Shown: positions 17,402-28,158, counted from the first letter of the stretch. The stretch is 64,000 nucleotides of DNA from Erythrobacter sp. SDW2 (GCF_021431965.1 NZ_CP090370.1:2790001-2854000), one strand, 5' to 3'. A program made the numbers and translations. Notes: generated by a model not told the origin, from the sequence alone.

Positions 17402-18580
17402 TCAAGCGGTCACTTCTGCCAGGGCGGAAATGAACTTGTCGATATTGCCGACTGTCAGGCCAGCCACGTTGATGCGGCCCGAACCGGCCATGTAGACTGC
17501 GTGCTCGTCGCGCATGCGCTGGATCTGTTCCTTGCCCAGCGGCAGAATGGCGAACATTCCGCTCTGGCGGCCCAGTGCGGTCAGGTCGAGACCGGGCACT
17601 TCATTGTCGGCCTGGGTCAACCTTTCGCGCACCCAGCGCAGCCGCGCGCGCATGCTTGCGAGCTCGTCGAGCCAGATCCGGGTCATGTCCTCGTCGCGCA
17701 GGATCAGGCGGATTGCCGCACCACCGTGGTCAGGCGGCATCGACCAGTTGGCGCGCGCCAGCGCCGCAGCGTTCGACATCGCCACCGGCAAGTGATCCTT
17801 GGTGTCGCTCTTGACGTAGAAAGCACCCACCCGGTCGCGATAAACGCCGAAGTTCTTGTCGCAGCTATAGGCCACCAGCGCTTCGGGCACCCGGGCCAGC
17901 AGCCCGCGCATTCCGGCAGCATCCTCGTCCAGCCCGTAGCCGAGCCCGTGGTAGGCGAAGTCGACAATCGGCAGCACCGGGCTGGTCGCGAGCACGTCGG
18001 TAATGGCCGCCCAGTCATCCGCGCTGTAATCGACACCGGTGGGGTTGTGGCAGCAGCCATGGATCAGCACCGCGTCGCCCTCACCGGCATCGGCCAGCGC
18101 GCCGAGCAAGGCATCGAGATTGGCACTGCCGTCAGCGCTGGCGTGCTCGAACGCGACAACCTCCAGATCGAGATCGGCGAGGATCTGGGCATGGTTGGGC
18201 CAGCTCGGCACGCCCATCAGGACACGCTTGACGCCGCCCTTCTTGGCGAGCGCGAAGGCAAGGCGGCACGCGCCGGTCCCGCCCGGGGTCTGCATTCCCT
18301 CGATCCGTCCGCCCATGGTGGCATCGGCGCCGAAGATGTAGGGCATCAAGCCGTTGACGAAACCCAGGTCGCCTTCCGGGCCGAGGTAGCCCTTCGAATC
18401 CTGCTCATCGACCAGCTTCTGTTCGGCGAGCTTGATCGCCTTGAAAACGGGCGTCGCACCGTCGTCGGTGCGATAGACCCCGACACCGAGGTCGATCTTG
18501 TCCGCCCGCGTATCGGCGGCATAGAGCTTGATCAGCGCCAGCAGCGCGTCGGGGGCTTGGGTTTGGAGAGCGTCGAGCAT
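17402..18580 (-). CDS. Aromatic amino acid aminotransferase (class I, TyrB/AspC-type)
   Basis: 392 residues from the ATG at 18580. Fold-type I transaminase with HGCCHNPTGVDYSADDW (PLP pyrimidine-binding Asn), VDFAYHGLGYGLDEDA, and the PLP lysine in YSCDKNFGVYRDRVG (Lys242). It transaminates aromatic or dicarboxylic amino acids with 2-oxoglutarate; which one cannot be read from sequence. Upstream of the GNAT gene in the same direction. Confidence 0.87.
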   Translation of the reverse strand: MLDALQTQAPDALLALIKLYAADTRADKIDLGVGVYRTDDGATPVFKAIKLAEQKLVDEQDSKGYLGPEGDLGFVNGLMPYIFGADATMGGRIEGMQTPGGTGACRLAFALAKKGGVKRVLMGVPSWPNHAQILADLDLEVVAFEHASADGSANLDALLGALADAGEGDAVLIHGCCHNPTGVDYSADDWAAITDVLATSPVLPIVDFAYHGLGYGLDEDAAGMRGLLARVPEALVAYSCDKNFGVYRDRVGAFYVKSDTKDHLPVAMSNAAALARANWSMPPDHGGAAIRLILRDEDMTRIWLDELASMRARLRWVRERLTQADNEVPGLDLTALGRQSGMFAILPLGKEQIQRMRDEHAVYMAGSGRINVAGLTVGNIDKFISALAEVTA

Positions 18581-18691
18581 GGGCGGGCTATTGCCCGCGT
18601 GGGGCAAGGCTCGCAACCTGAATTCGTATCGATCCGGCCTTCGTCGGCCGCGATTTTTCTAGTGCGCCCAGAAGGCCCGATGCCCCGGCAT

Positions 18692-19495
18692 CTAGAACGG
18701 GAGCCAGCGCTGCTTCTTGGAAAACTTCATGTAACCGGCGTTGACGCCGAGCCGCAGCCCCGCGCCAACGCGGATCGGGATCAGCACCACGTCACCCTTG
18801 CGCAGGTAGCTCGCGGTGACCCCGCCAACCAGATAGGCCTGCCCCTCGCCCGCCGGGTAGCGTTCGTAGAGCTCTTCGGTGTCATAGAGGTTGTAGACCA
18901 GGACGAAGGTGTTGCCGGCGTTGGCCCCGACATCGAAACCGATCGAAGGGCCCGTCCAGTATACGGGTTTCTCGCCTTCGACCTTGTGGAACAGCGTACC
19001 CGAACCATAGCGGGCGCCGACGATGAATGCGCCGCCCGCCTCGCGTCCGACGATATAGCCGTTGGGTTCGCCCTGCTCGGCGAGCAATTTCTGGATCATC
19101 TTGGCGAGACCTTCGGCACCCTTGCCGAACACCCCCTCGGCTGCACCGATCAGGTCGTCCTCGCCATAGGTCGTCTTCTCGACCTGCTGCGCGCCGGCGG
19201 TGCTGGTCGGGTCGGTTACCGTCTGCGCGCTCCAGCCTTCCACTTCGCCGGGGTTGGACCAGCTGGGCGCAACCGGAGCTTCGTCTTCCGGTACCCGGTT
19301 TTCGAACGTCGGACCAGCATCGGCGGGCGCGGCATAGACCGAAGGCTCGCCCGGCTGTTCGGCCAGATCGCCATCGATCGCGCTGTTGGGATCGATCGTC
19401 TCGACCGGCTGCGCGGCCAGCGGAGCCGCTGCCATGGCCAGGCAGGCCGCAACGGCGGCGATGGTCGAGCGGATGGAGCGCATCAGCGTAGTCAT
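18692..19495 (-). CDS. EipA-like envelope protein (DUF1134)
   Basis: 267 residues with a signal peptide (AAVAACLAMAAAPLAAQ), a Pro/Glu-rich low-complexity stretch to about residue 105, and the DUF1134 domain from TTYGEDDLIGAAEGVFGKGAEGL to the C-terminus (IGFDVGANAGNTFVLVYNL, YLVGGVTASYLRKGDVVLIPIRVGAGLRLG). In Brucella the DUF1134 protein EipA is a periplasmic barrel needed for envelope integrity, and its gene is essential when O-polysaccharide is lost. That function is inferred here. Confidence 0.85.
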   Translation of the reverse strand: MTTLMRSIRSTIAAVAACLAMAAAPLAAQPVETIDPNSAIDGDLAEQPGEPSVYAAPADAGPTFENRVPEDEAPVAPSWSNPGEVEGWSAQTVTDPTSTAGAQQVEKTTYGEDDLIGAAEGVFGKGAEGLAKMIQKLLAEQGEPNGYIVGREAGGAFIVGARYGSGTLFHKVEGEKPVYWTGPSIGFDVGANAGNTFVLVYNLYDTEELYERYPAGEGQAYLVGGVTASYLRKGDVVLIPIRVGAGLRLGVNAGYMKFSKKQRWLPF

Positions 19496-19734
19496 TTTCG
19501 ATCCTGGTTCGGAGCTGCATGCCCCTCGCGCGTCAAAAGAATCCTTCTGCCCTTACGCAGCAATGAACGAACGACGAAGCGAATCGAAAATGCGGCAAGG
19601 CGAGTCGATTTCACGGCCATTCCATCGAATTCGGCCTGCTTTGCCCCTGGCGCATTGTTCCCCTTGCCCCGCGCCAGACCCCTAGCTATAGCGCGCCCCT
19701 CGCAGCCGCCCGTTGGCAGGGCCAGCGCGCATGC

Positions 19735-19825
19735 GGAGACGTGGGTGAGTGGCTGAAACCAGTTCCCTGCTAAGGAACCGTACTCGAACTGGGTACCGAG
19801 GGTTCGAATCCCTCCGTCTCCGCCA
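19735..19825 (+). tRNA. tRNA-Ser(GCT)
   Basis: 91 bases with the CCA tail encoded. The acceptor stem GGAGACG pairs with CGTCTCC. The anticodon loop CTGCTAA gives GCT, reading AGC/AGU. There is a long class II variable arm (GTACTCGAACTGGGTAC) and a T-arm GGGTTCGAATCCC. A degenerate promoter (TTGCCC and TAGCTATAG) lies 30-70 bases upstream. The HMG-CoA lyase remnant begins 29 bases after it. Confidence 0.97.
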
Positions 19826-19853
19826 TTTCTTTCCCGCTTGGAAAGCGTGAAAC

Positions 19854-20125
19854 ATGGCCCGCTCCATCGAGATCGTCGAAGTCGGCCCGCGAGACGGTTT
19901 GCAGAACGAAGCAGCGACTGTCTCGACTTCGGACAAGGTCGAGCTTATCCGCCGCGCCACCGGCTATGGCGCGAGGCGGATCGAGTTGGCGAGCTTCGTC
20001 AATCCCAGGCGCGTGCCGCAGATGGCCGACGCCGAAGACGTGGTGGCCGCGCTCGGCATGACCGAGGGCGTGACGCGGATCGGACTGGCACTCAATGAGC
20101 GCGGCGCAGAGCGGGCCCTGGCCTG
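19854..20125 (+). pseudogene. Hydroxymethylglutaryl-CoA lyase, N-terminal remnant
   Basis: The frame starts ATG at 19854 with MARSIEIVEVGPRDGLQNE, the exact N-terminal signature of HMG-CoA lyase, and continues with IRRATGYGARRIELASFVNP and TRIGLALNERGAERALA. After about 90 residues family similarity stops and the frame runs on as Arg/Trp-rich shadow sequence to 20291. The rest of the 300-residue enzyme, including the C-terminal catalytic loop, is missing. The fragment cannot cleave HMG-CoA. The break is at about 20125-20147, where CoA-transferase sequence begins in another frame. Confidence 0.85.
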
Positions 20126-20149
20126 CAGGATCGACCAACTGGGCGCAGT

Positions 20150-20598
20150 GGCAATGGCGATGCGATCTTCGCCCGGCTGGCAGAGGCGATGGGCGAACCG
20201 GAGCTGGCGCGCGATCCGCGCTATGCCACCCATGCCGCGCGCGGCCAAAATCAGGCTGAACTGGACGAACGGATCGAACGCTGGACGCTGACGCTCACGG
20301 TCGACCAGCTCGAAGCGCTGATGATCGAGTATTCGGTCCCCGCCGGGCGGGTTTACACCGGCAAGGAAATGTTGGCCGAGCCTCACTTCGCCGAACGCGA
20401 CGCACTGATATCGGTCGAACACCCGCAACACGGCAGCAACCGGATGCAGGCGCCGATGCCCAAGCTGTCCGACACGCCGTCCGGCTTGCGCCGCCGCGCT
20501 CCGGATTTCCCGGGCCAGCACAATACGGAGGTCTAGGCGAACTGCTGGGCCTCGGTCCCGATGCGCTTGACGAACTGCGACTTCGCGGGATTATCTGA
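20150..20598 (+). pseudogene. CaiB/BaiF-type CoA-transferase, C-terminal remnant with frameshift
   Basis: From about 20150 a different frame reads GNGDAIFARLAEAMGEPELA, DPRYATHAARGQNQAELDE and SVPAGRVYTGKEMLAEPHFAERDAL, the C-terminal third of a CaiB/BaiF CoA-transferase. The frame stops at 20536 after HNTEV. One missing base near 20533 would restore a run reading LGELLGLGPDALDELRLRGII and then a stop at 20596-20598, a typical ending for this family. Both the start and the reading frame of the gene are therefore lost. The open stretch 20189-20536 should not be taken as a gene. Confidence 0.85.
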
Positions 20599-22662
<2,064 letters not shown>

Positions 22663-22797
22663 GCACACGCCAGCCCAACCGACGGATGCGCACGGATGCG
22701 TGATTGCATCGAGGCTGGTATCACCTCTGCCATTGGATTCGCGGCCAGGCATCGCTAGAGCGCGCGCGACACGATCGAATATCGGAGAGGAATAATC

Positions 22798-24303
22798 ATG
22801 CGCCAGGTCGATCACTTTATCGCCAAGGGACCTGGGGGTGAGAGCCCTGCCCCCACTCGCAAGCACCGGATCTGGAACCCGTCGACCGGCGAAGTGCAGG
22901 CCGAAGTGGCGCTGGGCAATGCAGCGCTGTTGGCGCAGGCAGTCGAGGCCGCGAAGAAGGTCCAGCCCGAATGGGCCGCGACCAACCCGCAGAAGCGCGC
23001 CCGGGTGATGTTCGAGTTCAAGCGGCTGGTCGAACTGCACAAGCAGGAGCTGGCCGAGCTGTTGTCCAGCGAACACGGCAAAGTGGTCGATGACGCCCAT
23101 GGCGACGTGCAGCGCGGGCTTGAAGTGATCGAATTCGCTTGCGGCATCCCCCAGGCGCTCAAGGGTGAATACACGCAAGGCGCAGGTCCCGGCATCGACG
23201 TCTATTCGATGCGCCAGCCGCTCGGTATCGGTGCGGGGATCACCCCGTTCAACTTCCCGGCGATGATCCCGATGTGGATGTTCGGCATGGCGATCGCGGC
23301 GGGCAACGCCTTCATCCTCAAGCCCAGCGAGCGCGATCCCAGCGTGCCGGTGCGGCTGGCCGAACTGTTCCTGGAGGCTGGCGCGCCCGAGGGGCTGTTG
23401 CAGGTGGTGCACGGTGACAAGGAAATGGTCGACGCCATTATCGACCATCCCGATATCGCCGCCATCAGTTTCGTCGGTTCGAGCGATATCGCGCAGTATA
23501 TCTACGCCCGCGGCACCGCCAATGCAAAGCGCGTGCAGGCCTTCGGTGGGGCCAAGAACCACGGCGTGGTGATGCCCGATGCCGATCTCGACCAGGTGGT
23601 GAACGACCTTGCCGGGGCCGCATTCGGCTCGGCTGGCGAGCGTTGCATGGCGCTGCCGGTTGTCGTCCCTGTCGGCGAGGACACGGCCGACCGCCTGCGC
23701 GAAAAGCTGATTCCGGCAATCCGCGCGCTGCGGGTCGGCATCTCGACCGACAAGGACGCGCATTACGGCCCTGTCGTCACCCCCGAACACAAGGCGCGGG
23801 TCGAAGGTTGGATCGACACCGCTGAAAAAGAAGGTGCCGAGGTCGTCATCGACGGGCGCGGTTTCACCTTGCAAGGCTACGAGAAGGGCTTCTTCGTCGG
23901 TCCGACCCTGCTCGACCGGGTGACGCCCGCCATGACCAGCTACCAGGAGGAAATCTTCGGCCCGGTCCTCCAGATCGTCCGCGCCCATGATTTCGAGGAA
24001 GCGCTGCGGCTGCCGAGCGCGCATCAGTATGGCAACGGCGTCGCCATCTTCACCCGCAACGGCCACGCCGCGCGCGAATTCGCCAGCCGCGTCAATGTCG
24101 GCATGGTCGGGATCAATGTGCCGATCCCGGTCCCCGTCAGCTATCACAGCTTCGGCGGGTGGAAGCGCTCGGGCTTCGGCGATATCGACCAGTACGGGAT
24201 GGAGGGCCTGCGCTTCTGGACCAAGACCAAGAAGGTCACCCAGCGCTGGCCAGACGGCGGCGGGGACGGTAGCAATGCGTTCGTCATTCCGACGATGGGA
24301 TAG
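22798..24303 (+). CDS. mmsA: CoA-acylating methylmalonate-semialdehyde dehydrogenase
   Basis: 501 residues. It has the ALDH fold with the cofactor-binding TPFNFPAMIPMWMFGMAIAAGNAFILKPSERDPS, GSSDIAQYIYARGTANAKRVQAFGGAKN, and the catalytic cysteine in AGERCMALPVVVP (Cys283). GWKRSGFGDIDQYG at the C-terminus is typical of MmsA. It converts methylmalonate semialdehyde with CoA and NAD to propionyl-CoA in valine breakdown. It begins the valine cluster and is preceded by GGAGAGGAA. Confidence 0.93.
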   Translation: MRQVDHFIAKGPGGESPAPTRKHRIWNPSTGEVQAEVALGNAALLAQAVEAAKKVQPEWAATNPQKRARVMFEFKRLVELHKQELAELLSSEHGKVVDDAHGDVQRGLEVIEFACGIPQALKGEYTQGAGPGIDVYSMRQPLGIGAGITPFNFPAMIPMWMFGMAIAAGNAFILKPSERDPSVPVRLAELFLEAGAPEGLLQVVHGDKEMVDAIIDHPDIAAISFVGSSDIAQYIYARGTANAKRVQAFGGAKNHGVVMPDADLDQVVNDLAGAAFGSAGERCMALPVVVPVGEDTADRLREKLIPAIRALRVGISTDKDAHYGPVVTPEHKARVEGWIDTAEKEGAEVVIDGRGFTLQGYEKGFFVGPTLLDRVTPAMTSYQEEIFGPVLQIVRAHDFEEALRLPSAHQYGNGVAIFTRNGHAAREFASRVNVGMVGINVPIPVPVSYHSFGGWKRSGFGDIDQYGMEGLRFWTKTKKVTQRWPDGGGDGSNAFVIPTMG

Positions 24304-24308
24304 AGCCG

Positions 24309-24806
24309 ATGGGTCGCCATTTCCTGATCGCCGCCAGTTTGTTGGCCCTCGCCGCCTGCTCTTCCGAGCCGGAGCCGCAAGAGACGGCGGATGATTTTGC
24401 CGACCGCATCGGCACCGGCCAGCCGCTGGCACCTGACGCGACGCCGACCAGTTCGCTCAAGCCCGGCCCCAAGGCCCCGATGGCGAAGCTCGGCGCGCCC
24501 AAGCCCGTTCCGGCCAAGTTCCAGGGCACGTGGGATTTCGTCGACGGCGATTGCAGCGCGCAGTCCGATCTGCGCATCCGCGTCGGCACCAACAGCGTGC
24601 AGTTCTACGAATCGACCGGCGTGGTGAACGGCTTCGAGCAGCCGGACGAGAACACCGTCATCCTCAACCTCTCGATGGAAGGCGAAGGCGAGAAGTGGGA
24701 GGAACGCTTCCGGCTGGCGCTGGTTGATGGAGGCAAGTTCCTCGAGGCGAGCGAACAGAGCGGCTATGGCGCGGGGCAGGCGATGCGGCGCAAGCGCTGC
24801 GGATGA
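24309..24806 (+). CDS. Small lipoprotein of unknown function
   Basis: 165 residues, starting five bases after mmsA. The signal peptide ends with the lipobox LAACSS (Cys about 18), then a Pro/Glu-rich linker, then a compact beta-rich domain, FQGTWDFVDGDCSAQSDLRIRVGTNSVQFYESTG. The domain resembles the META/lipocalin-like small barrels that bind hydrophobic ligands, though I do not recognise a named family. Two cysteines near the ends (GDCS and KRCG) may form a disulfide. Cotranscribed with mmsA by position. Confidence 0.75.
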   Translation: MGRHFLIAASLLALAACSSEPEPQETADDFADRIGTGQPLAPDATPTSSLKPGPKAPMAKLGAPKPVPAKFQGTWDFVDGDCSAQSDLRIRVGTNSVQFYESTGVVNGFEQPDENTVILNLSMEGEGEKWEERFRLALVDGGKFLEASEQSGYGAGQAMRRKRCG

Positions 24807-24817
24807 TGGAGGCAATC

Positions 24818-25129
24818 ATGAAGCATCTGGCAATTCTCCCGTTCGCGGCGCTGGCGATGGCCTGCGTACCCGTGGCTGAACCGGGCGAACCGGCCCCGCC
24901 GACCGAGCAGATGCCGGGCGACGATGGCGCCTGCAATGCCGATGGCGCGCAGCAGTACATCGGCCAATACGCCAGCAAGACGGTGGGCGAGCAGATCGTC
25001 GCCGCGACCGGTGCGCGCATGTTCCAGTGGGTTGGGCCGGGCATGGCGGTGACGATGGATTATCGCCCGGACCGTGTGCGCGTCAGCTACGACGAGCAGT
25101 ACAACATCACGTCGATCCGCTGCGGCTGA
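24818..25129 (+). CDS. I78-family peptidase inhibitor-like lipoprotein
   Basis: 103 residues from the ATG at 24818, eight bases after GGAGG; an ATG at 24803 would overlap the previous gene but lacks a better ribosome site. The lipobox ALAMAC gives lipid Cys16. The Inhibitor_I78 domain is visible in DGACNADGAQQYIGQ, ATGARMFQWVGPGMAVTMDYRPDRV and the final ITSIRCG. The family contains proteinase inhibitors of fungal origin, while bacterial members are mostly uncharacterised. Disulfide between Cys of DGAC and IRCG is likely. Confidence 0.8.
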   Translation: MKHLAILPFAALAMACVPVAEPGEPAPPTEQMPGDDGACNADGAQQYIGQYASKTVGEQIVAATGARMFQWVGPGMAVTMDYRPDRVRVSYDEQYNITSIRCG

Positions 25130-25131
25130 CG

Positions 25132-25515
25132 ATGCGCCAGCGTGCCAAATCCGGCTCGCCCTATGAGGAACAGTTCGGCTTTTCCCGCGCGGTTCGCGAG
25201 GGCAACCGGATCGTGGTTGCCGGAACAGGACCGATCGAGGATGACGGTTCCACAACCCGTGGCGATGCCGCCGATCAGGCTGCGCGGTGCTGCACACTGA
25301 TCGTGCGGGCCATAGAGCAGCTGGGCGGCACCGCGGCGAATGTGGTGCGCACGCGAATGCTGCTGACCGACTCATCCGATCAGGACGCCGTCGGCGCGGT
25401 CCATGCGCGCTTTTTCGGCGAGGCCGCGCCGGCCGCAACAATGCTAGGCGTGGCATGGCTTTGCCGACCGGAATGGAAAGTCGAAATCGAGGCCGAAGCA
25501 ATCGTTCCGGACTAG
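25132..25515 (+). CDS. RidA/YjgF-family protein
   Basis: 127 residues from the ATG at 25132, two bases after the I78 stop. The Rid fold is recognised from FSRAVREGNRIVVAGTGPIEDDG, AARCCTLIVRAIEQLGGTAANVVRTRMLLTD and FFGEAAPAATMLGVAWLCRPEWKVEIEAEA. The Arg of the canonical RidA active site (in the last third) is in RTRMLL or CRPEW; the family deaminates reactive enamines, and many YjgF subgroups have other ligands. Same direction as its neighbours. Confidence 0.82.
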   Translation: MRQRAKSGSPYEEQFGFSRAVREGNRIVVAGTGPIEDDGSTTRGDAADQAARCCTLIVRAIEQLGGTAANVVRTRMLLTDSSDQDAVGAVHARFFGEAAPAATMLGVAWLCRPEWKVEIEAEAIVPD

Positions 25516-25563
25516 ACCGCACAGCCCTTCCCTCGCCCTTTTTGCGGCGCTAGAGCCAAGGTC

Positions 25564-26709
25564 ATGACCGGACAATTCCAGCTCACCGACGACCAGCTCG
25601 CGATCCAGGAAATGGCGCAGCGGTTCACTGCCGACAACATCACCCCCTTCGCCGCCGAATGGGACGAGCAGCACCACTTCCCGCGCGACGTGATCAAGCA
25701 GACCGCCGAACTCGGCTTCGGCGCGATCTACGTCAGCGAGGAAAGCGGCGGCATCGGCCTCGGCCGGCTGGAGGCGGCGCTGATCATGGAGGCGATGGCC
25801 TATGGCTGCCCCGCGACCAGCGCCTTTATCTCGATCCACAATATGGCCGCGTGGATGATCGACGCTTTCGGCGGGGCCGAGGTCAAGGCGAAGTACCTGC
25901 CCGACCTCGTCACCATGGAGAAGATCGCCAGCTATGCCCTGACCGAGCCGGGCAGCGGCTCCGATGCGGCGGCGCTCAAGACCAGCGCAAAGCTGGACGG
26001 CGACCACTATGTGCTCAACGGCACCAAGCAGTTCATTTCGGGCAGCGGCGTCAACGACGTCTATGTCTGCATGGTCCGCACCGGCGACCACAAGTCGAAA
26101 GGCATCACCTGCCTGGTGGTGGACAAGGACACCCCTGGCGTCAGCTTTGGAGCGCCCGAGCGCAAGCTCGGCTGGAACGCCTCCCCCACCGCGCAGCTGA
26201 TCTTCGAGGACGCGCGGGTGCCGGTCGCCAACCGTGTCGGCGACGAAGGCGAAGGCTTCCGCTTCGCCATGATGGGGCTCGATGGCGGACGGCTCAATAT
26301 CGGCGCCTGTTCGCTCGGCGGGGCGCAGCGCTGCCTCGACGAAGCCATCGCCTACACCAAGGAGCGCCAGCAGTTCGGCCAGCCGGTGGCCGATTTCCAG
26401 AACACCCAGTTCATGCTGGCCGACATGGCGACCGAGCTGGAGGCGGCCCGCGCCCTGCTCTATCTCGCCGCTGCCAAGGTCACCGACGGCGCGCCCGACA
26501 AGAGCCGCTTCTCCGCCATGGCCAAGCGGCTGGCGACCGACAGCGGGAGCAAGATCGTCAACGACGCGCTGCAGCTGTTCGGCGGCTATGGCTATCTCAA
26601 GGATTATCCGATCGAACGCTTCTGGCGCGACCTCAGGGTCCATTCGATCCTCGAAGGCACCAACCAGGTGATGCGGATGATCGTCGGGCGGGACCTGCTG
26701 CGGCAATGA
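25564..26709 (+). CDS. Acyl-CoA dehydrogenase, probably isobutyryl-CoA dehydrogenase
   Basis: 381 residues. Typical ACAD blocks are YALTEPGSGSDAAALKT, IGLGRLEAAL, FNTQF-like QNTQFMLADMA, QLFGGYGYLKDYPIERFWRDLRV, and the C-terminal catalytic glutamate in ILEGTNQVMRMIVGRDLL (Glu364). The catalytic Glu position and context in the valine cluster favour isobutyryl-CoA as substrate, forming methacrylyl-CoA with FAD. It could also serve 2-methylbutyryl-CoA. The stop overlaps the VOC gene by four bases. Confidence 0.88.
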   Translation: MTGQFQLTDDQLAIQEMAQRFTADNITPFAAEWDEQHHFPRDVIKQTAELGFGAIYVSEESGGIGLGRLEAALIMEAMAYGCPATSAFISIHNMAAWMIDAFGGAEVKAKYLPDLVTMEKIASYALTEPGSGSDAAALKTSAKLDGDHYVLNGTKQFISGSGVNDVYVCMVRTGDHKSKGITCLVVDKDTPGVSFGAPERKLGWNASPTAQLIFEDARVPVANRVGDEGEGFRFAMMGLDGGRLNIGACSLGGAQRCLDEAIAYTKERQQFGQPVADFQNTQFMLADMATELEAARALLYLAAAKVTDGAPDKSRFSAMAKRLATDSGSKIVNDALQLFGGYGYLKDYPIERFWRDLRVHSILEGTNQVMRMIVGRDLLRQ

Positions 26710-27110
26710 CCTGCCCCCCAAGAACCTGCCTCGCGATGACCGCGCTGGTGGTGCCGGACTATGACGAGGCCATCGCCTTCTTCACCGGCGCGCTGGGCTT
26801 CACGCTGGAGGAAGACAGCGACATGGGCGGCGGCAAGCGCTGGGTCGTGGTCAGCGGCGATGGCGGCGGCAAGCTGCTGCTCGCCCGCGCGGCCAATGAC
26901 GCACAGCGTGCTGCCGTGGGCAGCCAGACCGGCGGGCGCGTGGGCTGGTTTCTCAACACCGAAGATTTCGCCGCTGCCCATGCGCGGCTGATCGAACATG
27001 GCGTGGCATTTAGCGATGGCCCGCGCCACGAATCCTATGGCACAGTGGGAGTCTTCAGCGATCCATGGGGGAATCGCTGGGACCTGATCCAACCGAGCAA
27101 GGCGGCATGA
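26706..27110 (+). CDS. VOC (glyoxalase/dioxygenase fold) family protein
   Basis: 134 residues, a single VOC unit pair: MTALVVPDYDEAIAFFTGALGFTLEEDS in the first half and VFSDPWGNRWDLIQ in the second. These are the metal-binding beta-alpha-beta modules of glyoxalase-like enzymes. Substrate unknown. The gene overlaps its neighbours on both sides by four bases, so it is embedded in the valine operon and translated with it. Confidence 0.82.
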   Translation: MTCPPRTCLAMTALVVPDYDEAIAFFTGALGFTLEEDSDMGGGKRWVVVSGDGGGKLLLARAANDAQRAAVGSQTGGRVGWFLNTEDFAAAHARLIEHGVAFSDGPRHESYGTVGVFSDPWGNRWDLIQPSKAA

Positions 27111-28156
27111 CCGAAGACGTCCTGATCCACAAACACGGCCGCGTCGGCCATATCAGCCTCAACCGGCCCAAGGCACTGCACGCGCTGACGCTGGAGATGT
27201 GTCACGCCATGAGCGCGGCGCTGACGGCCTGGGCCGATGACGACGAAGTCGAAGCGGTCATCCTCGACCATTCCGAAGGGCGCGGTTTCTGCGCCGGGGG
27301 AGATATCGCTTTCCTGCGCAGCTCGGCCCTCAACGATGGCGGCGCGAGCGGGCGCCGGTTCTTCCACGACGAGTACCAGCTCAACCACCAGATGTTCACC
27401 TATGCCAAGCCCATCGTGGCCTTCATGGACGGCATCACCATGGGCGGCGGCGTGGGCATTTCGCAGCCGTGCAAATTCCGCGTCGCAACCGAACACACCC
27501 GCTTTGCCATGCCCGAAACTGGCATCGGTCTGTTCCCCGATGTCGGCGGCGGCTGGTATCTTTCCCGGCTCGGCGGGCGTCTGGGGCAATTCCTCGCCCT
27601 GACCGGCGCGCGACTCGACGGAGCGGAATGCCTGTGGACCGGCCTCGCGACCCATTACGTGCCGAGCGAGATGCTGGCCGAGATCAAGGCCCGCATCGTC
27701 GAGCATCCGGACCGCATCTCCGGCATCCTTTCCGAGCCGGTCGGCACCCCGCCCAAGGCCCGGATCGAAGGCAATGCCGACAAAATCGCCAAGCTGTTCG
27801 CCTCCGATCGCTATGAGGACATTCTCCTCGCGCTGGAAAAGGACGACAGCGACTGGGCCCGGACCGAGCGCGATACGCTGGGCACCAAGAGCCCGCAGAC
27901 CTGCAAGGTCGCCTTGCGTCAACTGGCGACAAGCGCGCAGCTGACCGATTTCGCCGACAACATGCGAATGGAATATCGCATCGCCAGCCGCGTGCTGGTC
28001 CGCCCCGACTTTGCCGAGGGCGTCCGCGCGGTGATCGTCGACAAGACCGGCGACCCCAAATGGGACCCGGCGACACCCGAAGGCGTGACTGACGAACTGC
28101 TCGACAGCATTTTCGCGCCGCTTCCCGCCGAGGAAGAATGGGTGCCGCTGCAGTAG
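27107..28156 (+). CDS. 3-hydroxyisobutyryl-CoA hydrolase
   Basis: 349 residues from the ATG at 27107, which overlaps the VOC stop; the frame also has an ATG at 27065 inside the VOC gene. Crotonase fold with HGRVGHISLNRPKALHALTLEM, SEGRGFCAGGDIAFL, MDGITMGGGVGIS and PETGIGLFPDVGGGWYLSRLGG. The long C-terminal region (residues 230-349) and the glutamate-containing blocks fit HIBCH rather than ordinary enoyl-CoA hydratase. It releases CoA from 3-hydroxyisobutyryl-CoA in valine catabolism. Confidence 0.87.
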   Translation: MTEDVLIHKHGRVGHISLNRPKALHALTLEMCHAMSAALTAWADDDEVEAVILDHSEGRGFCAGGDIAFLRSSALNDGGASGRRFFHDEYQLNHQMFTYAKPIVAFMDGITMGGGVGISQPCKFRVATEHTRFAMPETGIGLFPDVGGGWYLSRLGGRLGQFLALTGARLDGAECLWTGLATHYVPSEMLAEIKARIVEHPDRISGILSEPVGTPPKARIEGNADKIAKLFASDRYEDILLALEKDDSDWARTERDTLGTKSPQTCKVALRQLATSAQLTDFADNMRMEYRIASRVLVRPDFAEGVRAVIVDKTGDPKWDPATPEGVTDELLDSIFAPLPAEEEWVPLQ

Positions 28157-28158
28157 TC

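Noticed and set aside
16913-19756. Very long open frame (947 codons) on the plus strand
   Set aside because: It is antisense to the acetyltransferase, aminotransferase and EipA-like genes, all with clear family motifs. Its translation is His/Arg/Asp-rich without domains, the usual shadow of GC-rich coding on the other strand.
19854-20291. 145-residue frame as a possible small HMG-CoA lyase-like protein
   Set aside because: Only the first 90 residues match, and the rest is out-of-frame CoA-transferase sequence. It lacks the catalytic C-terminal part, so I call it a pseudogene.
20189-20536. 115-residue frame as a functional CoA-transferase
   Set aside because: It has no N-terminal CoA-binding two thirds and ends at a frameshift ahead of the family-typical tail.
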